DNA of 64,000 bases from CALVGQ01 sp964370435 (GTDB lineage: Bacteria > Bacillota_I > Bacilli_A > Erysipelotrichales > Erysipelotrichaceae). Position 1 is the first letter of the stretch. Each line of letters starts with the position of its first letter. Where the stretch lies: NCBI GenBank assembly GCA_964370435.1, contig CAYJJG010000005.1, forward strand, positions 1 through 64,000. The letters run 5' to 3'. Below, in pieces: positions 28,171-37,279 of this stretch. The position numbers were made by a program, and so were the translations under genes. The notes beneath the pieces are model-generated. The model saw nothing but the letters and a program-made list of their open reading frames with translations. It was not told where the DNA came from and made no database searches.

Positions 28171-29428
28171 CTTTAATTAACCTCTCTTTAAAACTCTCTA
28201 ATGCTGTGCCTCCACTTACTCTAACTCGTGGTAAACGCAGTTTATCCATTCCTTGCTCTACAAGTCCAGGTTTTGTAGTAAAGGCTAAACGTACACCACT
28301 TTTTTGCATAATTTCAATAGCATTACCCCCGTGGTCTCCAAGGGGATAACAGTACGCAAAACCACCATCAACATATTCTAAACTTTGTATTGTATCTTTA
28401 ACACCTTCTTCAACATCAATACATTGAAGTAAACCACCTTTACCTAAGTTGCAACCTCCCTCGTGAAGCAAAAAGGAATGTGCTTGTAATTCTAATCCAT
28501 CTTCTCTCATTTCAACAAATTCATAAGGAAGTATGGGATCTAGCCATCCTCCAATTAAGAATAAAGTTGCATTAAACCCATATTCTTTAATTAATGGATA
28601 AGCATATTCATAGACACTTGGATGTCCATCATCAATTGTAATCACAAATGAATTTTCAGGAACACGAGCTTTCTTATCAAGGAATAACTCTAATTCACGC
28701 ATTGTAAGACTCGTATAATCTGCTGTTTTTAAATATTCCAATTGGTTTTCAAAATTGTTTATTCCCATCCAATTACCATCAGCTCCAGTTTCATTATTTT
28801 CTTTACTATAGAAAAAATGATACATTAATACTGGAACTTCAGTATCTTCTACTTCACTAGTATTCATACTTTCTTTAGTAGTCATTATATCTTCATTATC
28901 AATATAATAAATACGCTCTTGAAATACGATACCTGTTTGCGTAGCATCTTTAACATAAATTACAAATTCTTGACTTTGATGAAACTGCATAACAACATTA
29001 CCAAATTCATCTTTTATTACAAAATTGTCTTTTGTTATACAATTTTCATTAAACGCAAGAAGATGATTCTCTATTTTTCGATCATTAAAATCCAAGGTTA
29101 AGGTAGTACCATCTAAGACATACTCACTATCTGCTAAAGCTACATACCTATCTTCTGGATTACTATCTTCACCAACAGTGATGAATACCTCAGCACTGAG
29201 CATACCAACCTCTTGATAAGTTTCACCTTGTAGTTGATATATTACTGTATTTTCTTTGGCATGAGCACGATGATTTAAAAGTGAATGAACTAATTCTTTT
29301 TCACTTTCACTAAGTGCTACTTCCTCATCAACAGGATCTAATACCTCATCTATTTCACTATTATTACAACTACCCAGTAGGATACAACACAGAAACCCCA
29401 GCAAATATACTAGGATTTTTGTGTTCAT
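28160..29428 (-). CDS. Polysaccharide deacetylase lipoprotein inserted between dnaK and dnaJ
   Basis: I start it at ATG 29426-29428 (422 residues), one base after the dnaK stop, because it gives a clean lipoprotein signal (MNTKILVYLLGF, lipobox LLGSC). Residues ~30-190 are a beta-rich extracellular region of unknown type. A NodB/polysaccharide-deacetylase domain follows: VPVLMYHFFY, FVITIDDGHPS (metal-binding Asp pair) and QAHSFLLHEGG, whose H-S-x3-H spacing resembles PgaB/IcaB poly-N-acetylglucosamine deacetylases rather than PgdA. There is no ribosome site of its own, so it is translationally coupled to dnaK, and it overlaps dnaJ by 11 bp. It is therefore inside the HrcA-controlled operon. 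Exact substrate unknown. Confidence 0.85.
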   Translation of the reverse strand: MNTKILVYLLGFLCCILLGSCNNSEIDEVLDPVDEEVALSESEKELVHSLLNHRAHAKENTVIYQLQGETYQEVGMLSAEVFITVGEDSNPEDRYVALADSEYVLDGTTLTLDFNDRKIENHLLAFNENCITKDNFVIKDEFGNVVMQFHQSQEFVIYVKDATQTGIVFQERIYYIDNEDIMTTKESMNTSEVEDTEVPVLMYHFFYSKENNETGADGNWMGINNFENQLEYLKTADYTSLTMRELELFLDKKARVPENSFVITIDDGHPSVYEYAYPLIKEYGFNATLFLIGGWLDPILPYEFVEMREDGLELQAHSFLLHEGGCNLGKGGLLQCIDVEEGVKDTIQSLEYVDGGFAYCYPLGDHGGNAIEIMQKSGVRLAFTTKPGLVEQGMDKLRLPRVRVSGGTALESFKERLIKDEQ

Positions 29429-29429
29429 T

Positions 29430-31218
29430 TTATTCTTTTTCTTTAAAGTCTGCATCGACAATATTATCATCAGTGGCTGTACTTGGATCAGCTTGAGCCT
29501 CACCACCTTGAGCTTGTTGATACATTGCTTGAGACATTTGTTGTGCTGCTTGTTCTAGCTGCGCTAATTTTTCTTTTAAAGTATCCATATCATTGTTGTC
29601 TAATGCAGCTTGAAGTTCATCACGTAATTTTTTAACCTCAGCTTTTTGATCTTCAGGAACATTAGCTTCTTCAGAATTTAAAGTTTCATCGATTTGATTA
29701 ATAAAGTTTTCTGCTTTATTACGTGTTTCAATTTCTTCTTTACGTTTTTCATCTTCTGCTTTATTGTCTTCAGCATCTTTTACCATTTTTTCGATTTCAT
29801 CATCACTTAAGCCATTAGAGCCACTAATCGTAATTGATTGTGTTTTATTAGTACCTTTATCTTTAGCAGAAACATGTACAATACCATTAACATCGATATC
29901 AAATGTAACTTCAATTTGTGGTACTCCACGGCGTGCTGGTGCAATTCCAGTTAATTGGAAATTACCTAATGTTTTATTATCACTAGCCATAGGACGCTCA
30001 CCCTGTAATACATGGATATCTACTGCTGGCTGATTATCAGCCGCTGTAGAGAACACTTGTGATTTNNNNNNNNNNTAATACAGTCATAACTTGACCCATT
30101 GTTTCAATACCTAAACTTAATGGTGTAACATCTAACAATAAGATATCTTTTACATCACCAGTAATAACTCCACCTTGAATAGCAGCACCCATTGCAACTA
30201 CTTCATCAGGGTTAACTGAACGATTAGGCTCTTTACCTAATTCTTGTTTAATTACTTCTTGAATAGCAGGAATACGAGTTGATCCTCCTACTAACAATAC
30301 TTGGTGAATATCATTTTTTGTAAGTCCTGCATCTTTTAATGCTTGACGAACTGGACCTACTGTTCTTTCTACTAATTTTTTAGTCATTTGATCAAATTGA
30401 GCACGAGTTAGTGTACTTTCAAAATGCAAAGGACCTTCAGCACCAGCAGAGATAAATGGAAGACTAATTTGTGTTTGCATTAATCCTGATAAATCTTTTT
30501 TAGCTTTTTCAGCAGCTTCTTTCATACGTTGCATAGCCATTTTATCAGTACTTAAATTAACACCATTTTCCTTCTTAAAGGTTTCAGACATCCAATCCAC
30601 GATAAGATTGTCAAAATCATCTCCTCCTAATTTATTATCTCCAGCTGTCGATAATACTTCAAAAGTTCCATCTGCTAAATCTAGGATAGAAACATCAAAT
30701 GTACCTCCACCTAAATCATATACTAATACTTTTTGTTCAGTTTCTGTTTTATCAATACCGAAAGCTAATGCTGCTGCTGTAGGCTCATTAATAATACGCT
30801 CTACCTCTAATCCAGCAATTTTACCAGCATCTTTTGTTGCTTGACGCTGTGCATCGTTGAAATAAGCAGGGACAGTAATAACTGCTTTATCTACTTTTTC
30901 ACCTAAATAATCTTCTGCATAACCTTTAATGTATTGAAGAATCATTGCACTCACTTCTTGTGGTGTATATTCTTTGTTATTTAAAGAAACTTTTTCATTT
31001 GATCCTATTAAACGTTTAATTGATATAACAGAATCTTTGTTTGTAACTACTTGACGTTTTGCCGCATCTCCGACAATCATTTCACCATTTTTAAATGCCA
31101 CTACTGAAGGTGTTGTACGATTTCCTTCTGGATTTGTGATAACTTTTGATTCGTTACCTTCCATTACAGCCACACAGCTGTTTGTTGTACCTAAGTCAAT
31201 ACCAATAATTTTACCCAT
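29430..31218 (-). CDS. dnaK: Chaperone DnaK (Hsp70), interrupted by an assembly gap
   Basis: The N-terminal part has IGIDLGTTNSCVAV, VITVPAYFNDAQRQATKDAG, VYDLGGGTFDVSIL and the C-terminal part STAADNQPAVDIHVLQGERPM plus a Q-rich tail ending VDADFKEKE. The two parts are in different frames only because ten Ns (30066-30075) stand in the middle of the linker region. From family alignment about ten residues (~30 nt, the NTTIPT segment) are missing, so the gap length is a placeholder. I treat it as one intact gene of ~606 residues. AAAGGAGGAAATT precedes the ATG. Operon: hrcA-grpE-dnaK-deacetylase-dnaJ. Confidence 0.95.
30066..30075. other. Assembly gap (10 N) inside dnaK
   Basis: Ten undetermined bases. 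The flanks read ..MTVL on one side and KSQVFSTA on the other. Conserved DnaK proteins have about ten residues between, so roughly 30 bases are really missing. Confidence 0.95.
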
Positions 31219-31233
31219 TGTAAATTTCCTCCT

Positions 31234-31815
31234 TTATTCGCTAACTTTGACCATAGCCGCTCGTAATATACGATCTTTTAATTTGTAACCTTTTTGTAAA
31301 ACTTCTAACACTTGATTTGGTGCTACATCTTCAACACTCTCTGATAATAAAGCTTGATGAAAGTTAGCATCAAACTCTTCATTAAGTGGATTTACTACCT
31401 CCACGCCTTCTTTAGAAAGTGCCAGCATTAACTGATCATAAATCATTTGAATACCCTTCACTAAGCCTTCATTTTCAGAAGTAGCTGTTTGTGATAGCGC
31501 TCTTTCCAAATTATCAATTACAGGCAATATTTCCGATGCAAAACTTTGTATACGATACTTTTGTCTCATCTCGAAATCACTTTGTAATCTCTTGCGTGTA
31601 TTTTCCGTATCAGCATAAGCCTTTAAGTATTCATTTTTTAACCTTGAACACTCGCCTTCTAGCTCAGCTATACGTGTCAAATAATCTTCTTTATCTTTTT
31701 TAAATAATTTCTTTTTGACTTTCTTATCAGCCTCTTGACTAAGCTCTTCTTCTACTATTTCAGAAGCAACTTCCTCAATAGCTTCCTCATCTATCTTTTT
31801 CTCTTCGCTATTCAT
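31234..31815 (-). CDS. grpE: Nucleotide exchange factor GrpE
   Basis: I use ATG 31813-31815 (193 residues), with AAGGAGAAG upstream and two bases after the hrcA stop; the longer ORF start lies inside hrcA. An acidic/lysine-rich N-terminal tail and long coiled coil precede the GrpE core (YADTENTRKRLQSDFE, FASEILPVIDNLERAL, VNPLNEEFDANFHQAL). GrpE releases ADP from DnaK. Second gene of the hrcA operon. Confidence 0.95.
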   Translation of the reverse strand: MNSEEKKIDEEAIEEVASEIVEEELSQEADKKVKKKLFKKDKEDYLTRIAELEGECSRLKNEYLKAYADTENTRKRLQSDFEMRQKYRIQSFASEILPVIDNLERALSQTATSENEGLVKGIQMIYDQLMLALSKEGVEVVNPLNEEFDANFHQALLSESVEDVAPNQVLEVLQKGYKLKDRILRAAMVKVSE

Positions 31816-31817
31816 TA

Positions 31818-32834
31818 CTACTCTTCTCCTTTTCCATAGCATTTTTCAATGGTCATGGACACATATTCTAATAGTGAAATAATTTTCTCATAATCCATTC
31901 TTGATGGGCCAACAACCATAAGCTGCCCTTCTTCCGAATCGCTTATACTAAATTTACTACTAATAACTGCAAGGTCATCTTTCCATATTAGTTGTGAGCG
32001 CTCATTAGTACGTGTAGTGATTGCTGTAGCTTCACTATTTAAGTTACGCCATAGGCTACTATCATCTAACATCTTCATTAATTCTCGCAGTTTAACTATA
32101 TCGTTAAATTCTGGTTGATATAGCATATTTTGTGTTCCACTAAAGTAAACATTTTCACTTGCAAACTTAATAAATGCATTTACAAAAGCTGCAAAGAGTT
32201 GTTCATGCCTTTTTACTTGATTCGCTAGTACTGGTTTCAAAGATTGCATCTTTTCTACAACCTCTTTAATTAAAGTACCTTTTAAGCGATCATTTAAGAT
32301 TTGACAACAATTCGCAATATCGTCCCAAAGAATATCTTCATCATAATGGAAGGTACGATTTTCAGTATGTCCATTATCAGTAATAAAGACTACTACTGCA
32401 CTCATCTCATTAATCGGAAATACTTTAATGTATTCTAGTCTTTGAGAAGAAGCATCAGGACCAAGTACACCCGCTGTTAAATTCGTCATCTGACTTAAAA
32501 TCTCACAGCTTTTACGTATCGCATCATCCTTATTAAATTGGCTTCTACTAAATATTTCTTGAAGTTGATTCTGTTGTTCATCATCACTATAACTTTCCAG
32601 TAAATGTTCACAATAATAACGATAGCCCTTTGTAGAAGGAATCCTTCCACTAGAAGTGTGTGTTTTTTCTAAGAAGCCTAATTCTTCTAAGATAACCATA
32701 TCATTTCTTATCGTAGCACTAGAGTAAGGCAATGAATATTTTTCCATTAATGTTTTAGAACCTACTGGCTCAGCAGTACTTACAAATTCATCTACAATAG
32801 CTTTAAATATCTCGATACTGCGTTTGGTCAACAT
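31818..32834 (-). CDS. hrcA: Heat-inducible transcription repressor HrcA
   Basis: The product is 338 residues from the ATG at 32832-32834 (a GTG three bases earlier is possible; AAAGGAGGTG fits the ATG better). The N-terminal winged helix contains the DNA-recognition stretch SATIRNDMVILEELGFLEKTHTSSGRIP (in pieces), with a GAF-like dimerisation domain after it. HrcA binds CIRCE and represses chaperone operons until GroEL is titrated by stress. Two CIRCE-like sites lie in its own promoter, so it is autoregulated. Confidence 0.95.
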   Translation of the reverse strand: MLTKRSIEIFKAIVDEFVSTAEPVGSKTLMEKYSLPYSSATIRNDMVILEELGFLEKTHTSSGRIPSTKGYRYYCEHLLESYSDDEQQNQLQEIFSRSQFNKDDAIRKSCEILSQMTNLTAGVLGPDASSQRLEYIKVFPINEMSAVVVFITDNGHTENRTFHYDEDILWDDIANCCQILNDRLKGTLIKEVVEKMQSLKPVLANQVKRHEQLFAAFVNAFIKFASENVYFSGTQNMLYQPEFNDIVKLRELMKMLDDSSLWRNLNSEATAITTRTNERSQLIWKDDLAVISSKFSISDSEEGQLMVVGPSRMDYEKIISLLEYVSMTIEKCYGKGEE

Positions 32835-32847
32835 CACAACACCTCCT

Positions 32848-32874
32848 TTAGCACTCTAAACATCTATCTGCTAA
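32848..32874 (-). promoter_or_regulatory. CIRCE operator 1 at hrcA (promoter-distal arm degenerate)
   Basis: TTAGCACTC - 9 bp - ATCTGCTAA. The left arm is perfect and the right arm has mismatches to GAGTGCTAA. It lies in the transcribed leader immediately before the hrcA ribosome site, the usual CIRCE position. Confidence 0.8.
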
Positions 32875-32878
32875 TATG

Positions 32879-32907
32879 AGTATAGACCAGCTCTTTAGCA
32901 CTGTCAA
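32879..32907 (-). promoter_or_regulatory. Sigma-A promoter of the hrcA operon
   Basis: On the minus strand TTGACA (32902-32907) is followed 17 bp later by TATACT (32879-32884), a near-consensus promoter. Its -35 lies inside CIRCE-like site 2. Confidence 0.9.
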
Positions 32908-32921
32908 GTGTTTTGTGCTAA
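32895..32921 (-). promoter_or_regulatory. CIRCE-like operator 2 over the hrcA -35 box
   Basis: TTAGCACTG - 9 bp - TTGTGCTAA, three mismatches in total from CIRCE. It covers the -35 element and is 20 bp from operator 1. Confidence 0.65.
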
Positions 32922-33041
32922 AATGTTTAAAAAGTAGTCATACTCCTTCTTTTATTATGAGCTAAAATGCCTTTTTTACTAAAATAAGCTTTCTATACTT
33001 CCTTACAAACAATTAAACTTACTTCTTTATTTAGTATTTAT

Positions 33042-33070
33042 ATAAAAAACTATAGCTTATAGCTATAGTT
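33042..33070 (-). terminator. Terminator after the histidinol-phosphatase gene
   Basis: AACTATAGC / GCTATAGTT stem (33048-33056, 33062-33070), 5-nt loop, T run on the minus strand. Confidence 0.8.
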
Positions 33071-33085
33071 TTAATTTGGTTTCTT

Positions 33086-33865
33086 TTATATAAATGGATC
33101 TTCTACATAATTTAATGCTAAATCTTTAAATTCTTCTCTTATAGTTTTTTCAATATCCCGCTCTAATAAAGCTTCTGGATGATGAGCATCATAGCCAAAA
33201 CAAACCTTAGTTCCTACTTCACTTATCACTTTAAAAACTAAATAATTAGGATAGCGATAACAAGAAAAGCCATCGTAATTAGATTTTCCATACTTCGTAC
33301 CTTTTAAGTTTATCTCTAAAACAACATCATGTTCTTTAGCACATTGGGCAATTTTTCTAATCGATGATAGGTGATTAACAGTAAGTGGACACCCTCTAAG
33401 CAAGAAGTAATCGACATGAGCTATATATTTTATTAATCCAAGAGTGATTGCTTGACAGCACTGCTCAGCCATTTGTGCAATATAGTGATCTTCATATAGG
33501 GGATAATCACAGTATTCTTTTTCGCCTCTTCTTAAATAATGTTGTCCTAAAATTAGATAATCACATTGATTTTTTATGTTTTGTAGATAATCAACACAGT
33601 CCTCAAAATACTCTACTTCAAATCCGACCTTAATCTCTATTTGATCTTTATACTGTTCTTTTAAGTGATAACACTCCTTTAAATAATCATCGACTTCTTC
33701 TTTAGGCATTCTAACCGTTTCTTCACTACGATCTTTAAAAGGCAAATGATCACTTAGTCCAATCACTTTAAATCCTCCCTTAATCGCCGCAAGTACCATT
33801 TCTTCTTCTGTTCCTACCGCATGACCACAACGTTCAACATGGGTATGATAATTAAATTTTTGCAT
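33086..33865 (-). CDS. hisK: PHP-family histidinol-phosphatase-like phosphoesterase
   Basis: The product is 259 residues, as for HisK/HisJ. The PHP metal site is visible: NYHTHVERCGHAVG at the N-terminus, GLSDHLPF, the GFEVEYFEDC glutamate, ILGQHYLRRG, and CFGYDAHHPE near the C-terminus. HisK hydrolyses histidinol phosphate, but no other his genes are in the window and stand-alone PHP phosphatases can act on other substrates. AAGGATGAAG precedes the ATG. Flanked by a terminator and divergent from the ylbJ-like gene. Confidence 0.82.
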   Translation of the reverse strand: MQKFNYHTHVERCGHAVGTEEEMVLAAIKGGFKVIGLSDHLPFKDRSEETVRMPKEEVDDYLKECYHLKEQYKDQIEIKVGFEVEYFEDCVDYLQNIKNQCDYLILGQHYLRRGEKEYCDYPLYEDHYIAQMAEQCCQAITLGLIKYIAHVDYFLLRGCPLTVNHLSSIRKIAQCAKEHDVVLEINLKGTKYGKSNYDGFSCYRYPNYLVFKVISEVGTKVCFGYDAHHPEALLERDIEKTIREEFKDLALNYVEDPFI

Positions 33866-33972
33866 TCTATCTTCATCCTTATTTTTTTTAGTCTATCATA
33901 ATTGTTTTAATTCTACTATAAAGTAATCATAAACTTTGTTCAAGCTAACTATATTTACATTAGAGGTATCTT

Positions 33973-34869
33973 ATGAAAAAACTAATCCCCTATCTTTTAT
34001 TTGTTTTTTTTATTCTTCTATTAGTACAAGGTAATATCGCCTATGAAGCTACTTCTCAAGCACTTTATTTTTGGTTCAACAAACTTGTTCCTACGATGTT
34101 TGTAACTATGGTAGTAGTTACTTTAGCACTTCATTATCAAGCTTTTGATACTCTTGGCGTACTATTTAGTCCCTTAATAAAAATACTCAACATTAATAAA
34201 CAAGCTTTTAGTCTTTTAATAGCCTGTTTATTTGTAGGGTCTCCTGGAAGCACAATACTTTTAGATTCTTATGTACAAAATAATCAAATCACTAATAAAG
34301 CAGCACAACGATTACTACTTTGTGTTTCCTTATCAACCCCTTCTTTTATTGTATTAACCTGTGGAGTGCTTTTTTTTGATTCAATACAAATTGGTTTTAT
34401 TTTATGGTTTTCACAAATCTTCATAACCTTACTCTTACTTCTATTTTATCGTTATCCTATGATTGAATTTAACACTACGATCACTGACACTAGTTTTTTT
34501 ATAACTTTAAAAAAAGCTATAAGTACCAATGCTCTAGCTCTATTTTATATAGGTGGATACATTATGTTGTTTCTTACCTTCTTTAATTTAAGTAGCCAGT
34601 TTTTGCCACCCCTATTTTATCCTATTTTCTTAGCGGCATCAGAATTTTCTTTAGGTAGTCAACTTATAAGTACGCTTATTTTACCACTAAACATTAAAGT
34701 AGGCTTGGTAGCAGCTTGTATTGGTTTTAATGGACTTTGTGTTCATCTTCAAATCTTTTCAATGAGTGAGCACATCGATAAACACTATTCCCATTTTCTA
34801 TTCCTAAGAATTATTCAAAGTTTACTTAGTTTTTCTTTGGCAATAATTCTTGTTTCACTTCTTCTATAA
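33973..34869 (+). CDS. YlbJ-like membrane protein (nucleoside-recognition/gate domain)
   Basis: The product is 298 residues with about eight hydrophobic segments. FVGSPGSTILLDSYV between helices and the overall layout resemble sporulation membrane protein YlbJ. In Bacillus ylbJ neighbours coaD (ylbI) and rsmD (ylbH), exactly the neighbours here, which supports the call. YlbJ is linked to spore cortex formation; I see no other sporulation gene here, so the role in this organism is open. Its last 44 bp overlap the end of coaD on the other strand. Confidence 0.72.
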   Translation: MKKLIPYLLFVFFILLLVQGNIAYEATSQALYFWFNKLVPTMFVTMVVVTLALHYQAFDTLGVLFSPLIKILNINKQAFSLLIACLFVGSPGSTILLDSYVQNNQITNKAAQRLLLCVSLSTPSFIVLTCGVLFFDSIQIGFILWFSQIFITLLLLLFYRYPMIEFNTTITDTSFFITLKKAISTNALALFYIGGYIMLFLTFFNLSSQFLPPLFYPIFLAASEFSLGSQLISTLILPLNIKVGLVAACIGFNGLCVHLQIFSMSEHIDKHYSHFLFLRIIQSLLSFSLAIILVSLLL

Positions 34870-35314
34870 TTTCTTGGGGTATGAAATTAGTAATATCTCC
34901 ATTATAAGAAGCTATTTCTTTAGCTACAGAACTGCTTAAAAAAGAATATTCAGGTCGTGCCACTAAGAACACAGTTTCAATTTCACTATTTAACATCATA
35001 TTTGTTGTTGCTTGTTGAAGCTCATATTCATAATCTACAACTGCTCTAATACCTCTTATAAGTACTTTACAACCTAAATCACTAGCTAAATTTACAGTTA
35101 AAGCATTCCCTGTAATTACTGTTACATTATTCAAGTTATGAGTACATTTTTTAATCATTGTAAGGCGCTCTTCTACAGTGAAGGATGCTTTCTTTTTAGA
35201 GTTAGTTAACACGGCAATAATTACTTCATCATACATCGTAGAAGCTCTTTTAATAATATCTAAATGTCCTTTAGTAATAGGATCAAATGATCCTGGATAC
35301 ATTGCTTTAATCAT
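34826..35314 (-). CDS. coaD: Phosphopantetheine adenylyltransferase
   Basis: The product is 162 residues, standard length. YPGSFDPITKGHLDII carries the nucleotidyltransferase T/HxGH motif, IRGIRAVVDYEYE is the second block, and EYSFLSSSVAKEIA ends the active site. It makes dephospho-CoA in coenzyme A synthesis. Two bases separate it from rsmD, whose end supplies the GGAAG ribosome site. Its 3' end overlaps the ylbJ-like gene convergently. Confidence 0.96.
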   Translation of the reverse strand: MIKAMYPGSFDPITKGHLDIIKRASTMYDEVIIAVLTNSKKKASFTVEERLTMIKKCTHNLNNVTVITGNALTVNLASDLGCKVLIRGIRAVVDYEYELQQATTNMMLNSEIETVFLVARPEYSFLSSSVAKEIASYNGDITNFIPQEIIEEVKQELLPKKN

Positions 35315-35316
35315 AG

Positions 35317-35871
35317 TTAATCTTCCTTTCGATAATAACTAATTTTTGTTATTCCATAAGTTGCTTCCTTTACACGTTGTAAATTTTGTACACTTTCAGG
35401 AAGCTCAACTTCTTTATCACTTTCACAAATTACATAGGCACGACTATTTAAACAACCATATTCACAAAGTAAATTAAGTAGTTCAGCTATTTTTTGAGCA
35501 GCATAAGGAGGGTCTAAGAAAACCAAATCAAACTTCTCTTGTTTTATAGCTAACTCTTTTAGTGTAGCCATGGCTTCTTTTTTAATCACTTGACACTGAT
35601 CTTGTACTTGTAATAATTGGATATTTTCCTTGATAGTCTTTATTGCATGGTAGTCTTTATCCACTAAAATACAGCTATCAAACCCTCTACTTAGTGCTTC
35701 CAATGACATTGAACCCGATCCAGCAAATAAATCTAACATCACTCCACCATCAAAATAAGGACCAATTCTACTAAATATTGCCTCTTTAACTTTATCTGTA
35801 GTTGGTCTTGTATTCATTCCAGGTACAGCATTAATTTTTCTTGAACCAAATTTTCCAGCGATAATACGCAT
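35317..35871 (-). CDS. rsmD: 16S rRNA (guanine966-N2)-methyltransferase
   Basis: The product is 184 residues. The N-terminal MRIIAGKFGSRKI and RPTTDKVKEAIFSRIG are RsmD hallmarks. VMLDLFAGSGSMSLEALSRG binds SAM, and FDLVFLDPPY is the catalytic D-P-P-Y of N2-guanine methyltransferases. CTAAGGAGGTAC precedes the ATG. The rsmD-coaD pair is widely conserved in Bacillota. Confidence 0.95.
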   Translation of the reverse strand: MRIIAGKFGSRKINAVPGMNTRPTTDKVKEAIFSRIGPYFDGGVMLDLFAGSGSMSLEALSRGFDSCILVDKDYHAIKTIKENIQLLQVQDQCQVIKKEAMATLKELAIKQEKFDLVFLDPPYAAQKIAELLNLLCEYGCLNSRAYVICESDKEVELPESVQNLQRVKEATYGITKISYYRKED

Positions 35872-35968
35872 TTTTGTACCTCCTTAGTATAAAACAGGAT
35901 GAAGTGGGCATATTAGGAAGGCATCCTTGTGATGCATCCCAATCTTTGTTTCTCCTCTCCCTTTCTTT

Positions 35969-35987
35969 GAATCCCCTATGGGGATTC
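35969..35987. terminator. Short strong hairpin at the ftsW stop
   Basis: GAATCCCC-TAT-GGGGATTC. The ftsW stop codon lies inside it. The T-rich tail (TTTTAC) is on the plus side only, so on the minus strand it may act as an mRNA 3'-end stabiliser rather than a terminator. Confidence 0.5.
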
Positions 35988-37163
35988 TTTTACATTGTTT
36001 CTGATTATAGACTGACATAAACCAATCGCCATCATAAATGAAACGGTACTAGATCCTCCTGCTGAAAGCAGTAATAAAGGCACACCAGTAAGAGGAATCA
36101 TCCCAGTAACACCGCCAACATTAAAGAAGAAATGAATAAACAAATACATTGCAGTACCCATAAAAATCATTTTACTTCGTTCTTCTTTCATCTTAAGAGC
36201 ATATTGAAACAAAAATATAAGCAGTAAAGCATAACTTATAAATACTAACAGCATACCAAAGATACCTAATTCCTCAACAATAATAGCAAAAATATAATCT
36301 GTATCGGCAGCTGGGAAATTAGAATACTTTTGAATAGATGCACCGTATCCAACACCTTGTATTCCTCCTGTTGCAAAAGCTACTAATCCTTTTATTAACT
36401 GAAATCCTGACCCATATTGATCATTAAAAGGATTGGATGCTGCTAAAAAACGATTTAATTGATAACTATCAATATTTAAACTTTCTATAAGCTGTGTCCC
36501 TATAGGTGACATTAAAATAAGAACTGCTAGAGTTAGAGCTAGTACTACCTTTATAGCAATACCTTGTATTTTAGCAAACTTTTTATTTCTAGGAATAATC
36601 AACATCATAAATGCTATAGCACTCATTACAGCAGCTGATCCAGTATCGTTTTGTACAAACAATACAATTAAAATAAAGATACTTACAATACCTAAAGCTG
36701 ACTTAATTCTTCTATCTGCATCCTTGTGATCTTTGCAGTCCCCTAAATAACTAGACATTACTAAGATAATGACCAGCTTCGCAAACTCAGAAGGTTGAAT
36801 GGAAAACTCAATACCATCTCCAAAACTTAAGCGTATCCATGCATAAGCACCACTAATATCATCACTTAAGCGTGGTAATAATAATGCTATGATTGTACCA
36901 AATATAATAAGAGGTAAAAACTTTTCGAAAAGTTCAAAAGAAAAAAACTGCGTTATCTTCACCATTGCAACATAGCCTGCGATAATAAACACAAGTTGTC
37001 TAATACCACTAAAGATTACACCAAAACTATTAGTTAGAGCACCCATAGAGGCACTTGATATCATAAACCAACCAAACACAACTAAGATAATTATTAAAGT
37101 ATTGATTCTTTTATCATGGCCTTTAGGCATCATAAAAGAAAATATTTTAAGAAATTGTTGCAT
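35976..37163 (-). CDS. ftsW: FtsW/RodA/SpoVE-family SEDS glycosyltransferase
   Basis: I take ATG 37161-37163 (395 residues) with AAGGAGG seven bases upstream; the longer ORF from 37259 crosses the divergent promoter region. About ten membrane helices. Conserved SEDS stretches are SIQPSEFAKL, NDTGSAAV, GSGFQLIKGLVAFATGG and ADTDYIFAIIVEELG, with the FFNVGGVTGMIPLTGVPLLLLSAGGSS end. SEDS proteins polymerise lipid II with a cognate class B PBP. Division (FtsW) versus elongation (RodA) cannot be decided; no partner PBP is nearby. Confidence 0.85.
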   Translation of the reverse strand: MQQFLKIFSFMMPKGHDKRINTLIIILVVFGWFMISSASMGALTNSFGVIFSGIRQLVFIIAGYVAMVKITQFFSFELFEKFLPLIIFGTIIALLLPRLSDDISGAYAWIRLSFGDGIEFSIQPSEFAKLVIILVMSSYLGDCKDHKDADRRIKSALGIVSIFILIVLFVQNDTGSAAVMSAIAFMMLIIPRNKKFAKIQGIAIKVVLALTLAVLILMSPIGTQLIESLNIDSYQLNRFLAASNPFNDQYGSGFQLIKGLVAFATGGIQGVGYGASIQKYSNFPAADTDYIFAIIVEELGIFGMLLVFISYALLLIFLFQYALKMKEERSKMIFMGTAMYLFIHFFFNVGGVTGMIPLTGVPLLLLSAGGSSTVSFMMAIGLCQSIIRNNVKESP

Positions 37164-37200
37164 AAATCCGCCTCCTTGTATACAATATTTTAACACATCA

Positions 37201-37229
37201 TTGCACATGTTGGAATAAAGAGTTATAAT
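37201..37229 (+). promoter_or_regulatory. Promoter of def
   Basis: TTGCAC (37201-37206), 17-bp spacer, TATAAT (37224-37229), about 50 bp before the def start. Confidence 0.8.
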
Positions 37230-37279
37230 GGTAAGAAACAGCAAGAAGAATTGAAACATAATTTATAGAGGAAATTAAT

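Noticed and set aside
30037..30080. Reading frame running through the Ns at the end of the dnaK N-terminal half
   Set aside because: Residues after the Ns are out of frame and artificial; the gap length is a placeholder.
35881..35940. GCATC-CTTGT-GATGC and repeated GGATG/CATCC pieces in the rsmD leader
   Set aside because: Stems are only five base pairs and match no riboswitch or T-box layout I know.
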